A stretch of DNA of 64,000 nt from Kitasatospora viridis (lineage in GTDB: Bacteria; Actinomycetota; Actinomycetes; Streptomycetales; Streptomycetaceae): assembly GCF_007829815.1 (NCBI RefSeq), contig NZ_VIWT01000002.1, forward strand, positions 682,001 through 746,000, written 5' to 3'. The notes beneath the pieces are model-generated. The model ran no database searches and was not told the DNA's origin. It saw only the letters and a list, made by a program, of their open reading frames with translations. Shown here piece by piece: positions 1 to 6,341 of the stretch (position 1 is its first letter; every line of letters starts with the position of its first letter). Made by a program: the position numbers and the translations under genes.

Positions 1-278
1 CGCGAACGAAGGCTCAGCGACCCGGCCTTGTGGAGCCCGACCGCCGTGCGCACCACGTGACCCGTGGCGCCGAACTCCCGTCGCACCGCCACCAGTCGGC
101 CGAGGTTGCCGCGCGAGTCGGACAAGCTCGCCCCCAGTGCCGGCAGCACCTTGCCCGCCGTCACGCAGCCCCCCGCCGCGCGCAGCGGGCACGAGCACTC
201 CAGCAGTTGGTCCTCCTGTGGCCAGGTCGCCGCGCCGTCGCGCTCCAACCAGACGTGGGTGAGGTCATCGATCTTCAT
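1..278 (-). CDS. hypothetical protein, 3' end beyond left edge (partial)
   Basis: Reading leftwards from ATG at 278 the frame stays open to the edge, giving 92 codons and no stop. The start has a strong Shine-Dalgarno (AGAAGGAGGG, 279-289 region) four bases upstream. The protein begins MKIDDLTHVW and has a small cysteine group (CSCPL, then GGCV about 8 residues later), followed by a basic stretch. I do not recognise a family. Its first 14 bases overlap the end of the upstream small gene (265-444), so the two are very probably co-translated. The Cys group could bind metal, but that is only a guess. Confidence 0.6.
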   Translation of the reverse strand, partial: MKIDDLTHVWLERDGAATWPQEDQLLECSCPLRAAGGCVTAGKVLPALGASLSDSRGNLGRLVAVRREFGATGHVVRTAVGLHKAGSLSLRS

Positions 279-444
279 GTCCCTCCTTCTGCTGCCGCCC
301 GTCCCCGTCCGGCTCCCGCTCGGTGATGAGCCGCGCGGCCACTCGGGCGGCCACGCCCGCGTGCGGCCTCCCCGCCTTGTCGAAGGCCGCCAGAACCCGC
401 GACCCACACCCCAACCTGCCCCTCGACCCGCCGGTACTGGACAT
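265..444 (-). CDS. small hypothetical protein, 59 aa
   Basis: ATG at 444 is preceded by a good ribosome binding site (AAGGAGAGCC) and the frame closes with TGA at 265-267, fourteen bases inside the next gene. The product is basic and Arg/Ala-rich, with a plausible amphipathic helix in the middle (RVLAAFDKAGRPHAGVAARV) and a charged C-terminus. No family is recognised. The strong RBS and the overlap with the following gene, whose own RBS lies inside this frame, are the main reasons to believe it is translated. Nothing gene-like is visible from 445 to 721. Confidence 0.5.
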   Translation of the reverse strand: MSSTGGSRGRLGCGSRVLAAFDKAGRPHAGVAARVAARLITEREPDGDGRQQKEGHEDR

Positions 445-721
445 GGCTCTCCTTGCACTCGAACTTCCAGGAACGTGAATGGCCGGTTCAACTCAGGGAC
501 GTGGCACCTGAGAAGCGATCAGAAGTGGTCCCGCCACTGCGCTCACTAGCCACTCAGCGGGATCCGGACCCGGCGCCGACCCGGTCAACCCGGCGCCGAA
601 CCCCTCGCCCCGACACCCGGACGCATCAGGTATCGCGGGCGCGCCCCCAGGAGGCAGCGCCTCCCAGGAGCCCCACACCGCCCAGCTCCATCGAATGAGC
701 AGTGTGGGAGCCGTCAGAACG

Positions 722-970
722 TCAGCTGAACCAGCCGCTCAGACCGTCGTCCTCGCCATCGTCAAGACCGGCGGGAAGACCGTGACGCGCAACCAACTGA
801 GCGGTCCTCACGACGCTGTCACGCACGGCCTGCCGGTACTCCTCACTCACCATCAGCAGGGCCAGGTGCTCCCGAGGGAATGCCCGGTGATTGCGGGTGT
901 GATCCGGTTCAACCCACAGGAACGCCCACACCTCCGGCCCGATGCCATCAAGCGGCGAACCCTCCGTCAT
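722..970 (-). CDS. hypothetical protein, 82 aa
   Basis: Third gene of a tightly packed minus-strand operon. I place the start at ATG 970 because it overlaps the TGA of the preceding gene (ATGA, 967-970), the usual sign of translational coupling; an in-frame ATG at 988 would add six residues. The product is acidic, with the core HLALLMVSEEYRQAVRDSV and an Asp/Gly-rich C-terminus (LDDGEDDGLSGWFS). No domain is recognised. Its position behind an RsbW-like kinase suggests a regulatory accessory role, which is inference only. Confidence 0.55.
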   Translation of the reverse strand: MTEGSPLDGIGPEVWAFLWVEPDHTRNHRAFPREHLALLMVSEEYRQAVRDSVVRTAQLVARHGLPAGLDDGEDDGLSGWFS

Positions 971-1137
971 CGCTGCCCCCTCGGACACAGAGGAGCATGG
1001 ATGGCCCGAGCCCGCCGAATCGCCGAAGCGACCGCCCGATCCGAACGACCCTCCGTCGCCTCCAACGCGGCCAGACCCTCACAGGTCCGGCACTTGGTCC
1101 TCTGGGCTCTGCCGCCCGACGCAGCGCCCCAAGTCAC
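967..1137 (-). CDS. small CxxC protein, 56 aa
   Basis: Middle gene of the operon. GTG at 1137 overlaps the TGA of the ATPase gene (GTGA, 1134-1137), and its own stop overlaps the next start. A longer version from 1173 would run out of frame through 40 bases of the ATPase gene and is less likely. The product has a CRTC motif near residue 17 and one further Cys near the C-terminus, within a basic helix (DRAVASAIRRARAIH). A small metal-binding or adaptor protein is possible; no family is recognised. Confidence 0.5.
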   Translation of the reverse strand: MTWGAASGGRAQRTKCRTCEGLAALEATEGRSDRAVASAIRRARAIHAPLCPRGQR

Positions 1138-1616
1138 AAGAGACCCATGTGCGCCGGCGCGATGCTCACCCACACGCGCTTGCCGGGACCGTCGTCACGG
1201 GGACCATGCCCCCACGTCAGCGCGAGCTCGTTGATGAGCCAGAGCCCCCGTCCGGACTCATCCTCCGGTTCGACCGGGCGGACCGTCGGCGGCTCGGCAC
1301 TGGAGTCGCGCACCTCGATCCGCAGACACTCGCTGGATCCCTCGAACCACAAGAAGATCGGTTCATCCAACCCCGCGGACCCGTGGACAACAGCGTTCGC
1401 AATCAGCTCACTGATCACCAACTCGCCAGCAGGGCTGAACAGTTCAGAGATGGAGAATTTTCTGAGGAAGGCTCGCAGAAGCGCGCGAGCCAGGGGCGCC
1501 GCTCTCTTGCTGCTCGGAAGCCACGCCGAGCATCCGAGCGCCACCGGTTGCGAAAGCCCCGGCGGCTTTTGGTGGATCACAACCAGTTCCACGCATGGAC
1601 CATTAGCATCCTGCAT
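1134..1616 (-). CDS. RsbW-like ATP-binding protein (GHKL anti-sigma/regulatory kinase)
   Basis: A 160-residue protein with the single-domain HATPase_c_2 fold of RsbW/SpoIIAB-type regulatory kinases, an abundant family in streptomycetes. The N box is visible as VISELIANAVVHGS (about residues 66-79) and the ATP-lid G1 box as DESGRGLWLINELA (about 119-132). There is no histidine phosphoacceptor domain, so it should act on a soluble partner such as an anti-sigma antagonist or sigma factor. The start at ATG 1616 follows a GGAAGCAGG Shine-Dalgarno. It heads an operon with two tiny proteins. An inverted repeat matching the one in front of the GntR gene lies 141 bp upstream, so the GntR protein probably controls this operon. 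Confidence 0.85.
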   Translation of the reverse strand: MQDANGPCVELVVIHQKPPGLSQPVALGCSAWLPSSKRAAPLARALLRAFLRKFSISELFSPAGELVISELIANAVVHGSAGLDEPIFLWFEGSSECLRIEVRDSSAEPPTVRPVEPEDESGRGLWLINELALTWGHGPRDDGPGKRVWVSIAPAHMGLL

Positions 1617-1756
1617 GTCGGCCTGCTTCCGTCAGGTTGGCCATTCCCCCGGGCCGGTAGGACGGTCGCGGGGGTCTTGCTGCACAACGGAGTGTCGCGC
1701 GCAGCGGCGAGCCGCGTGATCAGTGCGTGACACAGCGCACATGAATAGTCCACCGG

Positions 1757-1773
1757 TTGACTGGTCCAGTCAA
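1757..1773. promoter_or_regulatory. perfect 17-bp inverted repeat, probable GntR operator
   Basis: TTGACTGGTCCAGTCAA is a perfect 8-1-8 palindrome in the gap between the GntR gene and the RsbW-like operon. Read on the minus strand its first six bases are TTGACT, a good -35 element, so binding would block polymerase. The core ACTGGTCCAGT recurs exactly at 2590-2600 in front of the GntR gene. Operator function is inferred from position and symmetry. Confidence 0.65.
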
Positions 1774-1783
1774 GCCGAACGAG

Positions 1784-1813
1784 AAAAAGGCCCCTGCCAA
1801 TGGCGGGGGCCTT
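1784..1813 (-). terminator. rho-independent terminator of the GntR gene
   Basis: Two 12-base arms (1787-1798 and 1802-1813) pair with one G-T wobble around a 3-base loop. On the minus strand the GC-rich stem ends in CCTTTTTCTC, giving a five-T tract. It sits 20 bases after the GntR stop codon. Confidence 0.75.
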
Positions 1814-1832
1814 GAAAGAGCTTGACGAGACG

Positions 1833-2564
1833 TCAGTTCGTCAGGCTGTACTCCTCCGTGCGAGCCCAGCGGTCGCCCGGGTTGATGCCGACCTCGTACG
1901 CCAGGGGCTTGCCATCGGCGTCGTACACCGTGTGTCGTACTTCCGAGACCGCGCTCGGCGCTTCAAGTCGCAGCAGGGCCAGGTCCTCATCGTTCGCCAG
2001 GCGCGAGCCCCACAAGTCGCGGCCGCTGTGCGGGCGACGACCGGTCTGCATCTCGATGTAGCGAGTCGTTCCTTCTCGAACCCGCTCGCGAAGCAGTAGC
2101 CGCGGGGCCGCCTCGATCACATCAGCCGTGAACCACGAGATGCTGTGAGCGCTGGGGGTCGAGCCTTCGAAGGTGAGGCGGTGCCGGCGCCCAACCTGCT
2201 CGCCCGGCTGAATGCCGAGCGCAGCCGCGACGTCGTCCGGGGCCGGAACCAGTTCCGCCGCCAAGATCTCGGCGTACTCGCCCGACGTGTAGATGTTGCC
2301 GGTCTCCACGGCCGTTCGGTAGCGCTCACCTGCGGTTCGAGCGAGTGGAGCGCGCTCGCGAACGACGCTGCCAAGGCCCTGCCGAGTCTCGATCAGACCC
2401 TCGTTCCGCAGGACCTCCAGCCCCTTGACGACCGTCGCTCGGGAGACCTTCCAACGCTCGGTCAACTCCCGCTCGGAGGGAAGTGCATCACCAGGTGACA
2501 GTTCTCCCCGCACGATACGGCCGCGCAGGTCTGAAGCGATCTGCTCATACTTCGGGAGTGCCAT
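1833..2564 (-). CDS. GntR-family transcriptional regulator, HutC/UTRA type
   Basis: A 243-residue protein. The N-terminal 70 residues are a GntR winged helix-turn-helix (ALPKYEQIASDLRGRI, PGDALPSERELTERWKVS, RATVVKGLEVLRNEGLI). Residues of about 95-240 form a UTRA effector-binding domain, with the typical ending VYDADGKPLAYEV. The ATG at 2564 has an upstream AAGGT/AGGAGC Shine-Dalgarno. A promoter (2605-2633) is followed by the core palindrome ACTGGTCCAGT at the presumed transcription start, indicating autorepression. A second copy of the operator precedes the downstream RsbW-like operon. The effector is unknown. Similar GntR proteins sit on Streptomyces integrative elements, but I see no integrase or Tra gene here. 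Confidence 0.9.
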   Translation of the reverse strand: MALPKYEQIASDLRGRIVRGELSPGDALPSERELTERWKVSRATVVKGLEVLRNEGLIETRQGLGSVVRERAPLARTAGERYRTAVETGNIYTSGEYAEILAAELVPAPDDVAAALGIQPGEQVGRRHRLTFEGSTPSAHSISWFTADVIEAAPRLLLRERVREGTTRYIEMQTGRRPHSGRDLWGSRLANDEDLALLRLEAPSAVSEVRHTVYDADGKPLAYEVGINPGDRWARTEEYSLTN

Positions 2565-2589
2565 ACCTTGCTCCTAACTTGCTCGGTGG

Positions 2590-2600
2590 ACTGGTCCAGT
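2590..2600. promoter_or_regulatory. GntR operator core (autoregulatory)
   Basis: ACTGGTCCAGT, an 11-base perfect palindrome 25 bases upstream of the GntR start codon, is identical to the centre of the 1757-1773 palindrome. It lies just after the predicted -10 box, over the expected transcription start. Confidence 0.65.
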
Positions 2601-2604
2601 AGTC

Positions 2605-2633
2605 ATGCTCCGATACTGGGCGGCCCGGGTCAA
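2605..2633 (-). promoter_or_regulatory. predicted promoter of the GntR gene
   Basis: On the minus strand TTGACC (2633-2628) and GAGCAT (2610-2605) are separated by 17 bases, a fair housekeeping-sigma promoter. The operator core begins 5 bases downstream. Confidence 0.45.
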
Positions 2634-2901
2634 GGCAGGCTGAATGTCAGATCGTCAGTCTGGTGGATCGTCAAGAGTGCGCTGACGCGCAGCGGCTGGG
2701 TGTAGCGGAGGGAAGCTTGGTGCTGGTGCGCTGGTCGGCGGGCTCGTTCCCGCTAGGGGCGTCGGTGACTACTCCGAGAGTTTCGAGCGTCATCCCGAAG
2801 CCGTGCGTCCGCTATTGACTGCCTGCCATCATCTACGGATGGAGGCGCGCTCTCGCGGGGCGCATCCATCGATCTGATTGGACAGCGCGGAAGGAGCTCC
2901 C

Positions 2902-3099
2902 GTGACCCCCACCCCTGAGTGGTTCAAGTCCAGTTACAGCAGCAACGGCGGTGCGTGCGTCGAGGTGGCCGCCAACATCCTCGGCTCCGTCCCCATCCGG
3001 GACTCGAAGGATCCCGAGGGGCCGGCGCTGACCTTCGGCGCCGAGGGGTTCGCCGCGTTCATTCACGGTGTGAAGAAGGGTGTCTTCGGCACCGCCTGA
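2902..3099 (+). CDS. DUF397 domain protein, 65 aa
   Basis: The whole protein is a DUF397 domain: the typical opening PEWFKSSYSSNGGACVEVA, then VPIRDSKDPEGPALTF and a closing stretch (EGFAAFIHGVKKG). GTG at 2902 is chosen because AAGGAG lies at 2891-2896; the frame is open further upstream but without an RBS. DUF397 proteins are small streptomycete regulators usually encoded beside an XRE-type helix-turn-helix protein (DUF5753 type). No such partner is visible on either side, so this is an orphan copy. Biochemical function is not established from sequence. Confidence 0.85.
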   Translation: MTPTPEWFKSSYSSNGGACVEVAANILGSVPIRDSKDPEGPALTFGAEGFAAFIHGVKKGVFGTA

Positions 3100-3230
3100 C
3101 ATGCCGCAGCCCCGTGACGGCGGCCTGGCCGGTGGTGCGTCGTCCTCTGTGAGTCTGTCGCGCAGTGCCGGTGCCTGTGGTGGTGGGCCACCCGGGGGCC
3201 GGCTCTGCCGCGGACTGAAAGGCCAAAGCG

Positions 3231-3264
3231 TGACGGTCCGTCGGCTTGCTCCGGCGGGCCGTCA
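3231..3264. repeat. 14-bp stem hairpin, copy A of a dispersed repeat
   Basis: TGACGGTCCGTCGG (3231-3244) pairs with CCGGCGGGCCGTCA (3251-3264) around a 6-base loop; all 14 positions pair in RNA, two as G-U. It is followed by GTGCGTCAGAAGCCTGCC, which recurs with few changes after a second hairpin at 4281-4316. It lies between two plus-strand genes and could end transcription of the DUF397 gene. Confidence 0.6.
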
Positions 3265-3409
3265 GCTGTCTGTGCGTCAGAAGCCTGCCTTGCGGTTCTC
3301 GGGGTCCTGGGCTGCGCGTTGAGGCGCTGAACAGCAGGCCGGATCCCCGAGCGGATCGGCTGGGAAAACCGGTGTCGGGCGAATGGATCAGGGTGGTAGA
3401 AGTACCGCC

Positions 3410-4192
3410 GTGCACAAGACCCTGGAGTTTCCCGATCTGCTGCGGCTGATCGACGACCGTTCAACCGCCTTCCGTGCTGCGATCGCTGTCGCGCCCAGCC
3501 TCGACCTGCCCGTGCCGACCTGCCCCGAGTGGACGCTGTTCGACCTGGTGCAGCACATCGGCGAGGGCCGCCGTCGCTGGGCCGCCACCGTCGCTGCCGG
3601 GCCGGACGCCACGTCCAGGACCCCGGCCCAGGGTGACGCGGTCGCGCCGCGGGAGCGCGAGGGCGTGTTGGCCTGGCTGGCCGGCTCGACCGAGCTCATG
3701 CTGGCGGCCTTGCGGGAGGCCGGTCCGGACCAGGGCTGCTTCACCGGCTGGGGTGTCACGCAGACGCCGCACACTGCCGGTGGCGTCGCCCGGCACCAGG
3801 TCCAGGAGATCGCGGTGCACACCTATGATGCCCAACGCGCCGTGGGCGAGTCGGTCGCACTGCCTGTCGAGCTGGCGCTCGACGGTGTCGAGGACAGCCT
3901 GTTCATCGCCAGCTTCACGAGGAGTGCCTGGCCGCACAAGCCCACCGCCTTCGACCTTCACGCCACCGAGGGCCGATCCTGGCGCCTCACGGTGGACGGC
4001 GACGGTGCACGGACCACCCGGCTGCCCGCCACCGGGGAAGCCCCGGAAGCGGCGGGCTTCTCCATTCGCGGCACGGCCAGTGATCTGGTCCTCTGGCGGT
4101 ACGACCGCATTTCGCTGGACTCCCTGCAACTCGACGGGGATCCGGAGCTGCTCGACCAGCTCTACGCCTGGGAACCGGAGGACTGGGCGTGA
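3410..4192 (+). CDS. maleylpyruvate isomerase-family, mycothiol-dependent protein
   Basis: About 260 residues. The N-terminal half is the DinB-like four-helix MDMPI_N fold: VPTCPEWTLFDLVQHIGEGRRRW supplies the first metal-site His, and HQVQEIAVHTYDAQRA supplies the later Glu and His. The C-terminal part (YDRISLDSLQLDGD region) matches the usual small second domain. Family members use mycothiol, the actinobacterial thiol, as cofactor or substrate in isomerisation or S-transfer reactions. The substrate here cannot be told. GTG 3410 is preferred because a TAGAAGT -10-like element ends 6 bases before it, suggesting a leaderless mRNA; ATG 3383 is the alternative. The gene stands alone and converges on the nitrilase-fold gene. 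Confidence 0.85.
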   Translation: MHKTLEFPDLLRLIDDRSTAFRAAIAVAPSLDLPVPTCPEWTLFDLVQHIGEGRRRWAATVAAGPDATSRTPAQGDAVAPREREGVLAWLAGSTELMLAALREAGPDQGCFTGWGVTQTPHTAGGVARHQVQEIAVHTYDAQRAVGESVALPVELALDGVEDSLFIASFTRSAWPHKPTAFDLHATEGRSWRLTVDGDGARTTRLPATGEAPEAAGFSIRGTASDLVLWRYDRISLDSLQLDGDPELLDQLYAWEPEDWA

Positions 4193-4280
4193 TGGTAGGC
4201 CACCGCGCACAAACCTGTCGCTGAAGCGGTGCGGTACCCGGTCACAGGCGGGTTCACCTGGCGGGCGATGCCCGTGGGCA

Positions 4281-4316
4281 TTGACAGCCCGCCGGCTTTC
4301 GCCGACGGGCCGTCAA
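4281..4316. terminator. convergent hairpin, copy B of the dispersed repeat
   Basis: TTGACAGCCCGCCGGC and GCCGACGGGCCGTCAA form a 16-position stem with two mismatches and a 4-base loop, midway between two convergent genes. It is followed by GTGTGTCAGAAGCCCGCC, the same flank as copy A at 3231. Placement suggests a bidirectional terminator. Confidence 0.6.
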
Positions 4317-4327
4317 CCACCCGTGTG

Positions 4328-5338
4328 TCAGAAGCCCGCCGTGCGGTCCTCGCTGCGCGGGTCGGCGGGCCCGGGCCCGTCGGGGACGGTGGAGCGCGAC
4401 TCGCGGCGCCACGGGCGGGCGAGGGTGACGGCGATGGCGGCGGCCTCGCAGGCGTCGTCGAGGTCGACCACCGTGACGGCCGGGGAGCCGTCGGCGGGGC
4501 AGCGGTCGAGCCAGTCGCCGCCCGGGGCGGCGACGCCCGACGGTGCGGTGGGGCTGTGCTCGGCGGGGACCGAGAGGCTGACCCAGAGGCTGTTGTTGGC
4601 GGCGTGGCCCAGGGTCTGGGCGGCGGGGTTGCCGGGGGAGACGCCGGTGGTGGAGAGCAGCACGCAGTCCACGCCCAGGGTCTCGTACTCGGCGAACAGT
4701 TCCGGGTAGTGGATCTCCATGCCGAGCAGGCAGCCGAACCGGACGCCGTCGACCTCGAAGACCACCGGCGACCGGCCCGGGGAGTACAGGAACGAGGCCT
4801 TCGTCTTCGACAGTCGGCGCTCGTCGTAGCGGGTGGCCACCGCGCCCTCGTCGGAGACCACGTACATGCTGTTGTGCGGGCGGCTCGGCCCGGTCAGGCG
4901 GTGGACGGAGGGGATGACGGTCCACAGGCGCAGCTCGCGGGCCAGGTCGGCGATGGCGGCCAACTCGGCGCGGGCGGCGGTCCACTGGTAGCGGTCCCAG
5001 TCGGCCGCGCCGATCGTCTCGGGGCCGGTGGCGGACATGACGTGCTTGCCGGGGAAGCAGATCGCGCCCTCCGGGAACTGCACGAGCCGCGCGCCCCGCT
5101 CGCTCGCCTCCCGCATCAGGGCGCGGACCTGACGGCCGCTCGCCCGCAGCGCGTCGACGTCGCGGGGGTCCTCGGTCACGGGGGTCTGCGCGACGGCGAG
5201 CCGCAGCGCCGCGGGGCGGCCGGCGCCGGCCGCGGGGGAGGGCGTCGGGCGGAAGTGCCGCAGGGCGGCGGTGTAGGACTCGCCGGTCTTGGCGGCGCGG
5301 GCGCGCACCTGGCGCTTGAAGTTGCGATGGGCTGTCAT
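4328..5338 (-). CDS. nitrilase-superfamily (carbon-nitrogen hydrolase fold) protein lacking the canonical Lys and Cys
   Basis: 336 residues. ATG 5338 is chosen because GGAAGGCAG precedes it; the frame is open upstream with no RBS. Residues 1-30 form a basic segment (FKRQVRARAAKTGESYTAAL) that I recall as a short module at the start of various actinobacterial proteins. From residue 46 the nitrilase fold follows. The catalytic Glu is present (FPEGAICFPG, E90). Where active members have Y-x-K-x-x-L the sequence is YDERRL (E173), and where they have C-Y-D-x-x-F-P-E it is GMEIHYPE (G207). C203 lies four residues earlier. It may be a non-catalytic or mechanistically altered subfamily. Substrate unknown; no operon partner. 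Confidence 0.8.
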   Translation of the reverse strand: MTAHRNFKRQVRARAAKTGESYTAALRHFRPTPSPAAGAGRPAALRLAVAQTPVTEDPRDVDALRASGRQVRALMREASERGARLVQFPEGAICFPGKHVMSATGPETIGAADWDRYQWTAARAELAAIADLARELRLWTVIPSVHRLTGPSRPHNSMYVVSDEGAVATRYDERRLSKTKASFLYSPGRSPVVFEVDGVRFGCLLGMEIHYPELFAEYETLGVDCVLLSTTGVSPGNPAAQTLGHAANNSLWVSLSVPAEHSPTAPSGVAAPGGDWLDRCPADGSPAVTVVDLDDACEAAAIAVTLARPWRRESRSTVPDGPGPADPRSEDRTAGF

Positions 5339-5582
5339 GGCTGCCTTCCACGCCCCTGGGCGATGGCTCCCCGGCAACCCCGCCCGAGGCGATCGGGCTG
5401 CGACAGCGACCTGAGACCCTGGTCCCTTTGCCTCCACCGGGAGACCGTGCCGGGGACGGTCGTGGGAGGTTCGGCGTAGGCCACGCCTTCGCCCACGATG
5501 ATGCCGCTGTCGGGGCGGGGAGCGCAAGCAAGCACGGAAAACCGCGTGTCCGCGCGCGGCTGACAGTGCGACACTCCGCGCC

Positions 5583-6146
5583 GTGACGACAACCGAACCC
5601 GAGCTCAGTGAACTGGACTACCTGCGGGAGATCGAGCGCCTCGCCTACCGGATCGGGGTGGAGGCCTCCAACGAGGGCTGGCTCTCCTTCGCCCCCGATC
5701 CGGCGGACGCCACCGCGCTGCAGCGCAGCGTCAACGCGCTGGCGCGGGCGACCCGGCACTACCACTTCGAGGGCGACGGCTGCCTGGAGGAGGAGCGCCC
5801 GCTGGTCAGGCTGGCGGGGGCCGGCCTGTTCAAGCCCGGGGTGATGCCGGCCGGCGTGGACGAGAGCTACGAGGAGGCGTGCGCGCGGATCGGCGTCGAG
5901 GCCCGGCCGCAGGGCTGGGCGTTGTGGAACACCTGGGACGAGGACCGCCGGGCGGTGACCATGGTGGTGACGGCCGTCGAGACCACCGAGGGCCTGTTCC
6001 GGAACTGGGCGCTCGGGCGGGCCCTGGACCCGGTGGTGCCGCTGCCCTCCCAGGTCGCCCTGGTCCGCACGGGGTGGATCGGGCCGATCACCTTCTCGCC
6101 CCGGGGCGTGCGGCGCACCGGGCGCGGCGGGCAGCCGCTCTCCTGA
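5583..6146 (+). CDS. hypothetical protein, 187 aa
   Basis: Starts at GTG 5583 with no Shine-Dalgarno; GACACT at 5570-5575 is a possible -10 box 7 bases upstream, so the mRNA may be leaderless. The protein is acidic and tryptophan-containing, apparently soluble, with motifs such as EASNEGWLSFAPDPADA, TRHYHFEGDGCLEEERPLV and GWALWNTWDEDRRAVTMVV. Coding character is good, but I do not recognise the family. Its last codons lie inside a 15-bp tandem repeat (6134-6193). It is divergent from the nitrilase-fold gene across a 244-bp structured gap. Confidence 0.7.
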   Translation: MTTTEPELSELDYLREIERLAYRIGVEASNEGWLSFAPDPADATALQRSVNALARATRHYHFEGDGCLEEERPLVRLAGAGLFKPGVMPAGVDESYEEACARIGVEARPQGWALWNTWDEDRRAVTMVVTAVETTEGLFRNWALGRALDPVVPLPSQVALVRTGWIGPITFSPRGVRRTGRGGQPLS

Positions 6147-6193
6147 GCGCCGCTTTCCTGAGCGCCGCTTTCCTGAGCGCCGCTTTCCTGAGC
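6134..6193. repeat. 15-bp tandem repeat, four copies, across a stop codon
   Basis: Four units of GCCGCTTTCCTGAGC (first unit with one change) run 6134-6193, followed by a degenerate fifth. The stop codon of the 187-aa gene (6144-6146) lies in the first unit. Confidence 0.9.
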
Positions 6194-6341
6194 GCCGCTC
6201 TCCCGACTACCGCGCGAGAGTGCCCGTTCCTCCTTGAGGAGGAGGTTTCCCGCCCCCGGGCACCGCCGTTCCTCCCCTCGACCGAGGAGCCGGGGGCCCC
6301 ACCGCTCGTAGCGTCGTCGGTATGGGGAGAGAGGGCAACTC

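Noticed and set aside
2806..2840. TTGACT at 2815 as a -35 for the DUF397 gene
   Set aside because: The nearest -10-like sequence is only 13 bases away, outside usable spacing.
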